Below, piece after piece: positions 1 through 7,563 of a stretch of 63,936 nt of DNA. The notes below the pieces were generated by a model, which was given only the letters and a program-made list of their open reading frames with translations, was not told the origin of the DNA and made no database searches. A program made the translations under genes and the position numbers. Numbering within the stretch: position 1 is the stretch's first letter; the number at the start of each line of letters is the position of its first letter. The DNA is from Pseudoduganella namucuonensis (GTDB taxonomy: Bacteria > Pseudomonadota > Gammaproteobacteria > Burkholderiales > Burkholderiaceae_D), in assembly GCF_900116645.1 (NCBI RefSeq), contig NZ_FPBO01000045.1, positions 1 to 63,936 of the forward strand, written 5' to 3'.

Positions 1-47
1 CCGGCGCCGACGACCAGGCGCTTCGGTCCGATGTTATTGTTTGCCAT
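1..47 (-). CDS. sdhD: Succinate dehydrogenase membrane anchor subunit SdhD (5' end only)
   Basis: Only the first 15 codons are in the window; they read MANNNIGPKRLVVGA, which matches the usual beginning of betaproteobacterial SdhD. SdhD and SdhC together form the haem b and quinone-binding membrane anchor of complex II in the inner membrane. The ATG lies 2 bp after the sdhC stop, so the two are surely co-transcribed, and sdhA and sdhB are expected beyond the window edge. The assignment rests on this short stretch plus the position behind sdhC. Confidence 0.8.
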   Translation of the reverse strand, partial: MANNNIGPKRLVVGA

Positions 48-49
48 TT

Positions 50-460
50 TCAGAACACTCCAAACAGTTTCAATGCCACCAGCGCGGTCAGCGCCAGGCT
101 GATCGCGAGCACGGTGGCGGCGCTTTTGCGGGCCGAATCCTTGTCCAGGCCGATGTGGGTGTCCATCACCAGGTGGCGCACGCCGGCGGCGAAGTGCTGG
201 AAATAGGCCCACACAAGCGCCAGGATCACCAGCTTGACCACGGGATGCGAGACGATGCCGCGGAAATGCTCGAAGGAGATCTCGGAGACGATGCTTTTCT
301 CGAACAGATAGAGGATCACCGGCAGCAGCGCGAACATCAGGAAGCCGCTGATGCGGTGCAGGATGGAGACGATGCCGGCCAGTGGCAGGCGGTAGTTGGA
401 TAGTTCCGTGATGTGGATATTACGGAACTCAGGCCGCTTTTTTTGTAGGGCATTTGACAT
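50..460 (-). CDS. sdhC: Succinate dehydrogenase cytochrome b556 subunit SdhC
   Basis: The 136-residue protein has the SdhC pattern: an N-terminal RPEFRNIHITEL stretch, then the quinone/haem region SILHRISGF, three hydrophobic helices, and the haem-ligand segment GVRHLVMDTHIGLD near residues 90-105. It anchors complex II, which oxidises succinate to fumarate and reduces ubiquinone. Length is normal for the family. It is the first gene of the sdhCDAB operon, transcribed leftward, and its promoter must lie in the 107-bp gap shared with the divergent LysR gene at 568. Confidence 0.95.
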   Translation of the reverse strand: MSNALQKKRPEFRNIHITELSNYRLPLAGIVSILHRISGFLMFALLPVILYLFEKSIVSEISFEHFRGIVSHPVVKLVILALVWAYFQHFAAGVRHLVMDTHIGLDKDSARKSAATVLAISLALTALVALKLFGVF

Positions 461-526
461 GGGGATAACCTGAGCCTAGTCGTTGAGGGTATGTAATTAT
501 CCAGAAAGACAGCTATACTGTCCAAT

Positions 527-550
527 ATATGGAACATCTTCGATCCATAT
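527..550. promoter_or_regulatory. Inverted repeat in the sdhC/LysR intergenic region
   Basis: ATATGGA (527-533) and TCCATAT (544-550) form a 7-bp perfect inverted repeat with a 10-bp spacer, just upstream of the LysR start at 568. This is the kind of place where a LysR-type protein binds to control its own gene and the divergent target, here sdhC. Binding by the neighbouring regulator is inferred, not shown. Confidence 0.3.
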
Positions 551-567
551 TTAAAACAGATACCATC

Positions 568-1485
568 ATGGAATTACGGCATTTACGTTACTTTGTCGCC
601 GTCGCCGAAGAGGGCAATGTGACGCGGGCGGCGGAAAAACTGGGCATCGGCCAGCCGCCGTTGAGCCAGCAGATACTCGCCTTCGAGCGCGAATTGGGCG
701 TCCAGCTGTTCCACCGCACCGGCCACGGCGTGGTGGCCACCGAGGCCGGACGGGTCTTGCTGGTGGACGCGAAACGCCTGCTGGAGGACGCGCAGCACGC
801 CATCCTGAACGCGCAGCGCGCCGGCCGCGGCGAGACCGGCCACCTGAACCTCGGTTTCACCGCCTCCGCCGCCTTCCACCCCACCGTCCGCTCGCTGATC
901 CGCGCCTACCGCGGCGCCTATCCGGGCGTCGGGCTCACGCTGTCCGAGGGCAGCACCGCGCAGCTGCTGGCCATGCTGGAGGAAGGCCGGATGGACCTCG
1001 CGTTCCTGCGGCCCGGCCGGCACTCGTTCGCCGGCATGACGCTGCACGAGGTCGCCGAGGAGGCGCTGAAGGCCGTGCTGCCGCGCCACCATCCGCTGGC
1101 CAAGCGCCGCCGCATTCCGCTGTCCGGCCTGTCGGAGGAATCCTTCGTGCTGATTCCCCGCGAGGCCAGCCCCATGCTGCACGACGAGATCGTGGGCGCC
1201 TGCCGGCAGGCCGGCTTCGAGCCGCTGGCCGGCCAGCAGGCGCCGCAGTTGTCGTCCGTCGTCAGCCTCGTCGCGGCCGGGTTCGGCGTGTCGCTGGTGC
1301 CCGCCTCGGTCAGCCAGTTCCACGCCGAGGGCGTGGCCTACGTCGAGATCCAGGACGCGAACGCCCGCAGCAAGCTGGCACTGGCGTCGCGGTTGGCCGA
1401 CGGCTCCGCCAAAGTGAGCAACTTCCTCGCCATCGCCAGGCAGCAGTGGGGCGAGCCCGCCGCGCCCCACACCACCCCGATTTGA
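568..1485 (+). CDS. LysR-family transcriptional regulator divergent from sdhC
   Basis: This is a typical 305-residue LysR protein. The winged HTH occupies residues 1-60 (MELRHLRYFVAVAEEGNV, then AAEKLGIGQPPLSQQI), and a periplasmic-binding-like effector domain follows. I chose the ATG at 568 because family members begin MELRHLRYF; a start at 529 would add 13 residues not seen in the family. The sequence after the HTH resembles regulators of aromatic acid metabolism such as BenM/CatM, but the ligand cannot be read from the sequence. Divergence from sdhC may make it a regulator of sdhCDAB or only a neighbour. Confidence 0.9.
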   Translation: MELRHLRYFVAVAEEGNVTRAAEKLGIGQPPLSQQILAFERELGVQLFHRTGHGVVATEAGRVLLVDAKRLLEDAQHAILNAQRAGRGETGHLNLGFTASAAFHPTVRSLIRAYRGAYPGVGLTLSEGSTAQLLAMLEEGRMDLAFLRPGRHSFAGMTLHEVAEEALKAVLPRHHPLAKRRRIPLSGLSEESFVLIPREASPMLHDEIVGACRQAGFEPLAGQQAPQLSSVVSLVAAGFGVSLVPASVSQFHAEGVAYVEIQDANARSKLALASRLADGSAKVSNFLAIARQQWGEPAAPHTTPI

Positions 1486-1562
1486 CTGCCGGGTCCTTGA
1501 TCGAAGGGTTTGACCGGCCGGCGCGGGATTTTCACCACAGCGCTTATTGAAAATTCACAAGC

Positions 1563-1580
1563 AATTGCCAATTGGCAATT
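1563..1580. promoter_or_regulatory. Perfect 18-bp palindrome upstream of the PilZ gene
   Basis: AATTGCCAATTGGCAATT is identical to its reverse complement. It lies about 75 bp before the PilZ-domain gene in an AT-rich gap of 169 bp and is well placed as an operator for a dimeric regulator. The binding protein is unknown. Confidence 0.4.
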
Positions 1581-1654
1581 ACAACCAGCCAATAGCTTGT
1601 TAGACTATATGACTGAATATCTATATTGAAGTCATTCTTTCATTACTAAAAGAT

Positions 1655-2428
1655 ATGATACTAAACGATCCAAGCCACCTTCAGATCCGTAAGGGACCAC
1701 CGCGGCCGCAGGACGCGATAGACCCCATCGCCTCCACGGCCAATCCGCACGACATGACGGACGTCGACGACATCGGCGACGCGCTGACCCTGCTGGCCTA
1801 CAGCGGCGACGCGATCTCGATGTACGCGGCCGGCAGCCGCAAGGCGGTGCTGGGACGCATCCTGTCGGTCGATCCCGAGTTGCCGCACTTCGTGATGGAA
1901 TTGAATGAAGGGGAAAAGCTGGCGCCCGGCAGCGTCACATTCGTGGCCTGGCTGCGCACGGCGAAGCTGCAATTCCGCCTGTCCGATCCGGCCTGGCGTT
2001 CTGCGCCCGGCAAGCCGACGCTGATACCGATGATCTTCCCGGACAAATGCGAGGTGCTGAACCGGCGCGCCGCGGAACGCCTGGAAACCCCGCTGGGCGC
2101 GAATTTCCGGGCATCGTTCGTATTGAACGGCAACCCCTATGAATTGCCGCTGTACGATTTCTCGCTGGGCGGGGTCGGCCTGCGTTGCGCGAAGAGCGAG
2201 GCCAAGGGCTTGTTCAGGGGCCGCAAACTGGTGGACGTGCGGCTGGAACTGGGGCCGGAAACGGTCATCGTCACGGAACTGGAAGTGCGCCTGTCGCGCT
2301 CCTACCGCTCCTTCCTGCTGGGCGAACAGCTCCATATCGGCTGCAAGTTCATCGACTTGCGGCCGGAAATGGAGAGCGAGATCGCCGCCCTGCTCGCGAA
2401 GATGAACAATGCCCCGCGCCGTTGCTGA
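1655..2428 (+). CDS. PilZ-domain protein of YcgR type (c-di-GMP effector)
   Basis: The 257-residue protein has an N-terminal beta-rich region (about 40-130) like the YcgR N domain and a C-terminal PilZ domain. The c-di-GMP signature is present: R138-x3-R142, then D168-x-S170-x2-G173 (DFSLGG). Proteins of this type bind cyclic di-GMP and act on the flagellar motor or other surface functions. The first 35 residues look unconserved, so translation could start at the internal ATG at 1754. It converges on the response-regulator gene with only 5 bp between stops, leaving no room for a separate terminator. Confidence 0.8.
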   Translation: MILNDPSHLQIRKGPPRPQDAIDPIASTANPHDMTDVDDIGDALTLLAYSGDAISMYAAGSRKAVLGRILSVDPELPHFVMELNEGEKLAPGSVTFVAWLRTAKLQFRLSDPAWRSAPGKPTLIPMIFPDKCEVLNRRAAERLETPLGANFRASFVLNGNPYELPLYDFSLGGVGLRCAKSEAKGLFRGRKLVDVRLELGPETVIVTELEVRLSRSYRSFLLGEQLHIGCKFIDLRPEMESEIAALLAKMNNAPRRC

Positions 2429-2433
2429 GGCGA

Positions 2434-2835
2434 TCAGCGCGGCGCGGCGAGGAGGCGCTTGATCTCGTCGACCAGCTGCTGCATGAAGACCGGCTTCTTG
2501 AAAAAACTGTCGTAGGGGATCTCCAGGTCCTTGCGCATGATCCCCGCGCTGCACAGGATGAAAGGGATGCCGCGCAAGCCGGGCGTGGCGCGCCATTCCA
2601 GGCATAGTTCGCCACCGTCCATCACCGGCATCATGAAATCCGACACCACGATGTCGGGCCGCTCCAGCGCCGCCGCCGCCAGCGCCTCCCGGCCGTTGCC
2701 GGCGGTGCGGACGCGAAAGCCGTGATACTCCAGCAGCATCGTATAGATCGACAACACGTCGAACTCGTCGTCGACCACCAGGACGAGTTGTCCCTCCCGC
2801 CCGGCGTTCGTATTCATGGCTTGATCGCTCGTCAT
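2434..2835 (-). CDS. Single-domain response regulator (CheY-like receiver)
   Basis: The 133-residue protein consists only of a receiver domain. It carries the acidic pair D22/D23, the phospho-acceptor D66 in VSDFMMP, a Ser at the switch position (LCSAG) and the conserved Lys in SFFKKP. There is no output domain, so it works through protein contact. It starts 6 bp after the stop of the KaiC-like gene, which suggests the two are co-transcribed and functionally linked. No histidine kinase gene is adjacent. An alternative start at 2817 would remove six residues. Confidence 0.85.
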   Translation of the reverse strand: MTSDQAMNTNAGREGQLVLVVDDEFDVLSIYTMLLEYHGFRVRTAGNGREALAAAALERPDIVVSDFMMPVMDGGELCLEWRATPGLRGIPFILCSAGIMRKDLEIPYDSFFKKPVFMQQLVDEIKRLLAAPR

Positions 2836-2841
2836 CGCGCG

Positions 2842-4296
2842 TCACAGCGGGGTGGGCGGCACCACCGCGCCGCCGACCGCGGCCTCGATCGACATGCCGC
2901 TGTCATCGATGAGCAGGATGTGGTTGGCGGCGTCGTAACTGTTTTCGCGCAGCTTGAGCACGCCGATCTGGCGCCGGTTGATGCCGTTGACGTCGACATA
3001 GCGGAGCAGGATGATGTTTTCGAACAGCATCGACGCCGACATGTCGCCATGCAACTGGCCCCGTCCGAAGTAAGGCAATTCCTGCGTGAAGAACGTGGTG
3101 ACGCCGCGGTTGCGCAACTCGTTGACGAAGGCGGCCAGGAAGGAGCGCGAGCGGCCCGCGTGCAGGATGATGTCGCGCAAGCCGTCCAGTCCGTCGACCA
3201 TCAGCCGCGACACCTTGCGTTCCTCGATGTTGCGCAGCACGCGCTGGGCCAGGCCGTCGACCAGCACCTCCAGCGGCGGATGCCAGACCACCTGCAGCGC
3301 GCCGCTGTCATAGTAGGGTTGCAAATGGATGCCGACGCTGGCGGCCTTTTCGATCAGCCGGAGCGGCGACTCGTAGAAGCCCACGATCAGGCAGTTCTCG
3401 CCGCGCCGCAGGCCCTCGTGCATGAAGTGCAGGCCCATCAGTGTCTTGCCCACGCCGGGATTGCCCAGCAGCGCCGTGGTCGAGCCCCTCGCCACGCCGC
3501 CGTGCGTCAGTTGATCCCAGCCCGCGATGCCGAAGCCCAGGCGCTGGCGCGACACTTCCGGCGCGGCGCCGGAGGTCGAGCTGACCGCCTCCAGGCGCGG
3601 ATAAATCACCAGTCCCTCCTCGGCGACCTCGAACACATGGCGGCCCAGCAGATGCTTGCTGCCGCGCAGCTTGTAGACCTTGATCTCGCGTATCAGCTGC
3701 AGCCCCTGCTCGTACTGGCTCAGTTCGATGTGGCCGTCGACCAGCGTGTTTTCCGAATCGGCCACGTTGCCCTCGGTGGGCGAGAGCAGGAAGGTGGTGC
3801 ACTGCATGGTGGACACCAGCGAGTTCAGCGACAGCATGAACTCCGACAGCGCCAGGTCGGACGGCCTGGCGTCGCGCACGGTGCGGAAGCCGTCGATGAT
3901 CATGATGTCCGGCCGTTGCTCGGCCAGCGTGGCGGCGATGAACTTGAGCAGTTCGCGCATGCCGCCCTTGAGCAGGTCCGGGTAGGCGCCGAGGAAGACG
4001 ATGCGCTCGCCGACCAGGCTGTCGTCGAAGAACGAGAAGCTGCTCAGGTGGTTGAGCATCTTGCCGTGGGTCTCCGCGATCAGCGTCAGGATCAGGACCT
4101 TCTTGCCCTTGCGCGCGTGCTGGAAGCCGATCTGGCAGGCCAGCGTGGTCTTGCCGCTGCCGGCCAGGCCCTGGATCAGATACAGGCTGTGGGCCGGGAA
4201 GCCTCCGCCCAGGATCTCGTCCAGGCCGGAAACGCCGGTGCTCAGCAGGGGGATGCGCGCCGGAGCGCCGGCGCCGGGGGTGGGAATGGGGGTCAT
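2842..4296 (-). CDS. Two-domain KaiC-like RecA-superfamily ATPase
   Basis: From the ATG at 4296 the protein is 484 residues and contains two KaiC/RecA domains, each with a Walker A motif: GLAGSGKTT near 43-51 and GNPGVGKT near 278-285. Walker B-like strands (IMIIDGF; RLMVDGLDGL) follow. Family members outside cyanobacteria are not clock proteins; they are ATPases linked to signalling or stress, often next to receiver-domain proteins, as here. I preferred 4296 over an upstream in-frame ATG at 4404 because the extra 36 residues have no KaiC similarity and contain a run of Cys and Asn unlike the rest. The role in this organism is unknown. Confidence 0.8.
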   Translation of the reverse strand: MTPIPTPGAGAPARIPLLSTGVSGLDEILGGGFPAHSLYLIQGLAGSGKTTLACQIGFQHARKGKKVLILTLIAETHGKMLNHLSSFSFFDDSLVGERIVFLGAYPDLLKGGMRELLKFIAATLAEQRPDIMIIDGFRTVRDARPSDLALSEFMLSLNSLVSTMQCTTFLLSPTEGNVADSENTLVDGHIELSQYEQGLQLIREIKVYKLRGSKHLLGRHVFEVAEEGLVIYPRLEAVSSTSGAAPEVSRQRLGFGIAGWDQLTHGGVARGSTTALLGNPGVGKTLMGLHFMHEGLRRGENCLIVGFYESPLRLIEKAASVGIHLQPYYDSGALQVVWHPPLEVLVDGLAQRVLRNIEERKVSRLMVDGLDGLRDIILHAGRSRSFLAAFVNELRNRGVTTFFTQELPYFGRGQLHGDMSASMLFENIILLRYVDVNGINRRQIGVLKLRENSYDAANHILLIDDSGMSIEAAVGGAVVPPTPL

Positions 4297-4441
4297 GTCG
4301 ATCTCAGCAGAGGCGATGTTCGGGCACAAGGCGTTATTTGCGAAACAAGCCTCACAGTAATCGATTGCATTATACAAAAGCAAGCCGCGTTTACCGTGCT
4401 TCATGGCGTGGCCGCCGACCTCTCCTCATAAAATATCCGGG

Positions 4442-5548
4442 CTAGGCCGCGATCAGAAAGGGATCCGGCAGGCGCGCATACACCTGGCCGGAGAACAGCA
4501 GCCGCGCGGTGCGCACGATGCCGGCGCTGACGATGCTCGGCGCGCCTCCTCCCGCGCCCGGCTCGAACCGGACCGAGGTGGCGATCTTCCCGGCGGGATG
4601 CTCGATCGTGACGGCGCGCTCGGTCTCGCCCGGACCCGCCGCCGGCACCAGCTCCGCCGCCACGGTGCCGGGGATGCAGCACGCGGCGGCGACGCAGGTG
4701 GCGCCGGTGGCGGCGTGCGCGGCATGGCAATTCCACGGCACGAAATAGCGCGAACTCACGGTTCCGCCGAAACGCGGCGCGCCCAGCAGCGCCACCTTCG
4801 GCAGCACGCTGCCGCTCACGTCGCCCAAGCCCATCAGGCGCCCCGCCGCCAGCCGCAAGCGCTCCAGGCGCGCCAGCATCGCCTCGTCGCCATCGAGTTC
4901 GGCCTTGGACTCGTGCCCGGTCTTGCCGAGCGAGCGCGCCGCGATCAGCACCATCGGCGTCGTGAAATCGACGCAGGAGACGGCCACCCCGTCGATCAGG
5001 TCGACCGCCCTGCCGGTCGGCAGCAAGGCGCCGGTCTTCGAACCGGCCGCGTCCAGGAAATCGAGGCTGACGCCCGCACCGGTGCCGGGCACGCCATCGA
5101 CCCGCACGTCGCCCTCATAGCTCACCCGCCCGTCCGGCGTCTGCACCACCGACTCGATCACCTTGCCCGTGTTGATATTGAAGATGCGCACGCGCGTCTC
5201 CGGATGCCGCGCCGGCACCAGGCCGCGCTCGATGGCGAACGGCGCCACGCCGGACAGCATGTTGCCGCAGTTCGGCCCGGTGTCGACCGTGTTTTCGGTC
5301 AGCGACACCTGCGCGAACAGGTATTCGACGTCGATACCCGGCCGGGTGGACCGTCCCACGACGACGGCCTTGCTGGTCAAGGTGCTGCCGCCGCCGATGC
5401 CGTCGATCTGGCGCGCGTCGGGCGAGCCCATCACCGCCAGCAGCGTCCGGTCGCGCAGGGCGGGATCGGACGGCAGGTCGCTGGCGAGGAAGAACGGGCC
5501 TTTGGAGGTGCCGCCCCGGATGAGCATGCAAGGGATCGAAGTGAGCAT
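4442..5548 (-). CDS. PrpF-family isomerase (candidate aconitate delta-isomerase or oxalomesaconate tautomerase)
   Basis: The 368-residue protein is a full-length PrpF/diaminopimelate-epimerase-fold enzyme: it starts with CMLIRGGTSKGPFF, has IGGGSTLTSK near 52-61 and the Cys motif DTGPNCGNM near 89-97. Known members move a double bond by proton abstraction: PrpF on 2-methylaconitate, GalD on 4-oxalomesaconate, methylitaconate delta-isomerase, and fungal Adi1 on aconitate. The gene lies behind the LysR regulator and beside the ich-ict-ccl and TctABC set, with no prpB, prpC or acnD and no gallate or protocatechuate genes. That context favours a role on aconitate or a methyl-branched dicarboxylate. 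The exact substrate is inference. Confidence 0.7.
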   Translation of the reverse strand: MLTSIPCMLIRGGTSKGPFFLASDLPSDPALRDRTLLAVMGSPDARQIDGIGGGSTLTSKAVVVGRSTRPGIDVEYLFAQVSLTENTVDTGPNCGNMLSGVAPFAIERGLVPARHPETRVRIFNINTGKVIESVVQTPDGRVSYEGDVRVDGVPGTGAGVSLDFLDAAGSKTGALLPTGRAVDLIDGVAVSCVDFTTPMVLIAARSLGKTGHESKAELDGDEAMLARLERLRLAAGRLMGLGDVSGSVLPKVALLGAPRFGGTVSSRYFVPWNCHAAHAATGATCVAAACCIPGTVAAELVPAAGPGETERAVTIEHPAGKIATSVRFEPGAGGGAPSIVSAGIVRTARLLFSGQVYARLPDPFLIAA

Positions 5549-5643
5549 AATGGTTCCTAACGCGATGAGGTGGAAATGGCCCCCATCGTAGAGAAGCGCT
5601 CATCGGCTGTGAATTGCATTATTTGCCTACATTAATGCCCCAG

Positions 5644-5665
5644 GCGCATCAATAGAGCGATGCGC
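5644..5665. repeat. 7-bp stem-loop between the LysR and PrpF genes
   Basis: GCGCATC (5644-5650) and GATGCGC (5659-5665) form a perfect inverted repeat with an 8-bp loop in the 127-bp gap. The left arm belongs to GGCGCATCAAT, an 11-mer that also begins both regulatory elements at 6595 and 12086. It could be an attenuating hairpin after the LysR gene or part of a regulator site for the PrpF gene; there is no T-run, so it is not a classical terminator. Confidence 0.35.
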
Positions 5666-5675
5666 TGCGCCTTCG

Positions 5676-6593
5676 TTAAACGGGCACCTGGCCGCTGGCG
5701 CGCGGCCAGGTCGTCTCGATCAGATCGTACAATTTGCGCGCGGCCGGCGTCAGCTCGCGGCCGCGGCGCCGTAGCAAGCCCACATTGCGCTCCACCTCCG
5801 GTTCCACCAGCGCCACCATCGCCAGCGTGGCGTGCTCGCCCTGCGGCATGGACAGGCGCGGCACCACCGCCACGCCCAGCCCCGCCTCGACCAGCCCCAG
5901 CAGCGTGGAGACGTGCTTGGCCTCGAAGCACCAGCTCGGCCGCACGTTGGAGTTCGCCAGCGCCAGGTCGACCAGCAGCCGGTTGCCGCTGCTCTTGTCA
6001 ACCGTCATGAAATCGTATTTCGCCAACTCCGCCCAGGCCACCTGTTTCAGGCCGGCGAGCGGATGGTCGCGATGGCAGGCCACCACGAAACGCTCCTTCA
6101 GGATCACCTGGAAGTCGATTTCGGGCTCCTGGGTGCCGATGATGTTGATGCCGAAGTCCGCCTCCCCGCGCGCCACGCTCTCCAGCGCGGCGTTGGCGCT
6201 GTCGTCCACGATGCGCACGCGGATGCGCGGGTACTGCTCGTGGAAGGTGCGCAGCACCTTGGGCAGGAAGTAATACACGGCCGACGGGACGCAGGCGATC
6301 ACCACCTCGCCCAGCTGCGACGCGGCCACCGCCTGCATGCTCAGCAATGAATTCTCGAGGTCGTCCAGCAAGGTGCGCGCCTTGTGCGAGAAGTCGCGCC
6401 CCACCGCCGTCAGGCTGACGCTGCGGGTGGTGCGTTCGAACAGCCGCACGCCCAGCGCCAGCTCGAGTTTCTCCACGCGGCGGCTCAAGGCGGGCTGCGA
6501 CAGGTGGATCGAATCGGCCGCCGCCCGGAAACTGTTCAGCTCGGCCACGGCCACGAAGGCGCGCAGATCGGCCAGATCGAAATTCATGTTCAT
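5676..6593 (-). CDS. LysR-family regulator of the itaconate/aconitate island
   Basis: The 305-residue protein has the LysR HTH at residues 5-65 (FDLADLRAFVAVAELNSF, then LSQPALSRRVEKLE) and a complete effector domain. It is transcribed away from the ich operon, and its start codon is only 1 bp from the conserved operator element, the standard layout for a LysR protein that represses itself and activates a divergent catabolic operon. A second copy of the element before the transporter genes suggests it also controls uptake. Translation may start at 6593 or two codons later at 6587. The inducer is probably itaconate, aconitate or a CoA ester, by inference. Confidence 0.85.
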   Translation of the reverse strand: MNMNFDLADLRAFVAVAELNSFRAAADSIHLSQPALSRRVEKLELALGVRLFERTTRSVSLTAVGRDFSHKARTLLDDLENSLLSMQAVAASQLGEVVIACVPSAVYYFLPKVLRTFHEQYPRIRVRIVDDSANAALESVARGEADFGINIIGTQEPEIDFQVILKERFVVACHRDHPLAGLKQVAWAELAKYDFMTVDKSSGNRLLVDLALANSNVRPSWCFEAKHVSTLLGLVEAGLGVAVVPRLSMPQGEHATLAMVALVEPEVERNVGLLRRRGRELTPAARKLYDLIETTWPRASGQVPV

Positions 6594-6594
6594 G

Positions 6595-6662
6595 GCGCAT
6601 CAATCCCAAGAAAATTTGCAATATACAAATCAATACGGTAGCGCGAAACTGTGTCCATTGCA
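6595..6662. promoter_or_regulatory. Conserved LysR-box element, copy 1 (before ich)
   Basis: This 68-bp stretch is repeated with few changes at 12086-12153. Its core is ATTTG-N7-CAAAT (6615-6631), a perfect inverted repeat that contains TTG-N7-CAA and so fits the T-N11-A LysR box. It fills the gap between the LysR start (6593) and the ich start (6700), so both promoters should be affected. Confidence 0.75.
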
Positions 6663-6699
6663 AGCGGCCGGACAGCCGCACCACCAAAGGAGGAGAACG

Positions 6700-7563
6700 A
6701 TGAATCTTGGAGATTGGATCGGCGCCAGCGAAACGGCGACCGACATCCTGACCGCCACGCCCTGCGCCGCGCTGGCCGCGACGCTGGACCGGCCCGCCGA
6801 GCGCCCGCCGGCCGGGACGGTCCTGCCGGCGCTGTGGCACTGGCTCTACTTCCTGCCGCTGTACCGCGAGTCCGAGGTGGGCGCGGACGGCCACGCGAAG
6901 CGCGGCGCCTTCCTGCCGCCGGTCGCCCTGCCGCGCCGCATGTGGGCCGGCAGCCAGTTCACCTTCCACGCGCCGCTGCGCATCGGCGACGAGGTGACAC
7001 GCACCTCCACCATCGACAACGTGACGGAGAAGGAGGGCCGCACCGGCAAGCTGGTGTTCGTCAAGGTGCGCCACGAGCTGCGCCGCCGGGGGGAAGGCGA
7101 CGCCGCGCTGACCGAATTCCACGACATCGTCTACCGCGAAGCGGCGTTGCCGGACGCGGTCGCGCCGGCCCCGGTCGCCGCGCCGGACGGCGCGCGCTGG
7201 GAACGCAAGGTCGTGCCCGACGACGTGCTGCTGTTCCGCTACTCCGCCCTCACCTTCAATGGCCACCGCATCCACTACGACCGCCGCTACGTGACGCAAG
7301 TCGAGGGCTATCCCGGCCTCGTGGTGCACGGCCCGCTGGTCGCCACCCTGCTGCTGGACCTGCTGCGCGAGCACATGCCCGACGCGGTCGTGGCCGGCTT
7401 CGAGTTCCGCGCCCTGCGGCCGGTGTTCGACATCCACCACTTCTTCGTTTGCGGCGAGCGGCTCGCCGACGGCCGGGTCCACCTGTGGGCCCGCGACCAC
7501 GAGGGCTGGCTGACGATGGACGCCACCGCGACGCTGGCCGGCGCGGACCGGAGCGCGTCATGA
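6700..7563 (+). CDS. ich: Itaconyl-CoA/mesaconyl-CoA hydratase (MaoC/HTD2 hot-dog family)
   Basis: The ATG at 6700 follows a strong ribosome site (AAAGGAGGAG), giving 287 residues. The protein is a double hot-dog fold hydratase with the FAS1-like N domain and the C-terminal motif NGHRIHYD (187-194), which carries the Asp/His dyad of hydratase 2 enzymes. Pseudomonas aeruginosa Ich hydrates itaconyl-CoA to citramalyl-CoA; mesaconyl-C4-CoA hydratases are of the same family. Its stop overlaps the next start (ATGA), and the CoA-transferase and CitE-like lyase that follow are the partners expected for itaconate breakdown. A different methyl-branched C5 substrate remains possible. Confidence 0.8.
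   Translation: MNLGDWIGASETATDILTATPCAALAATLDRPAERPPAGTVLPALWHWLYFLPLYRESEVGADGHAKRGAFLPPVALPRRMWAGSQFTFHAPLRIGDEVTRTSTIDNVTEKEGRTGKLVFVKVRHELRRRGEGDAALTEFHDIVYREAALPDAVAPAPVAAPDGARWERKVVPDDVLLFRYSALTFNGHRIHYDRRYVTQVEGYPGLVVHGPLVATLLLDLLREHMPDAVVAGFEFRALRPVFDIHHFFVCGERLADGRVHLWARDHEGWLTMDATATLAGADRSAS

Noticed and set aside
2722..4431. A long plus-strand open frame opposite the KaiC-like gene
   Set aside because: The minus-strand protein has two Walker A motifs and clear KaiC domains; the plus-strand product has no recognisable motif.
4442..5548. PrpF of the 2-methylcitrate cycle
   Set aside because: No prpB, prpC or acnD nearby; the neighbours belong to an itaconate-type pathway.
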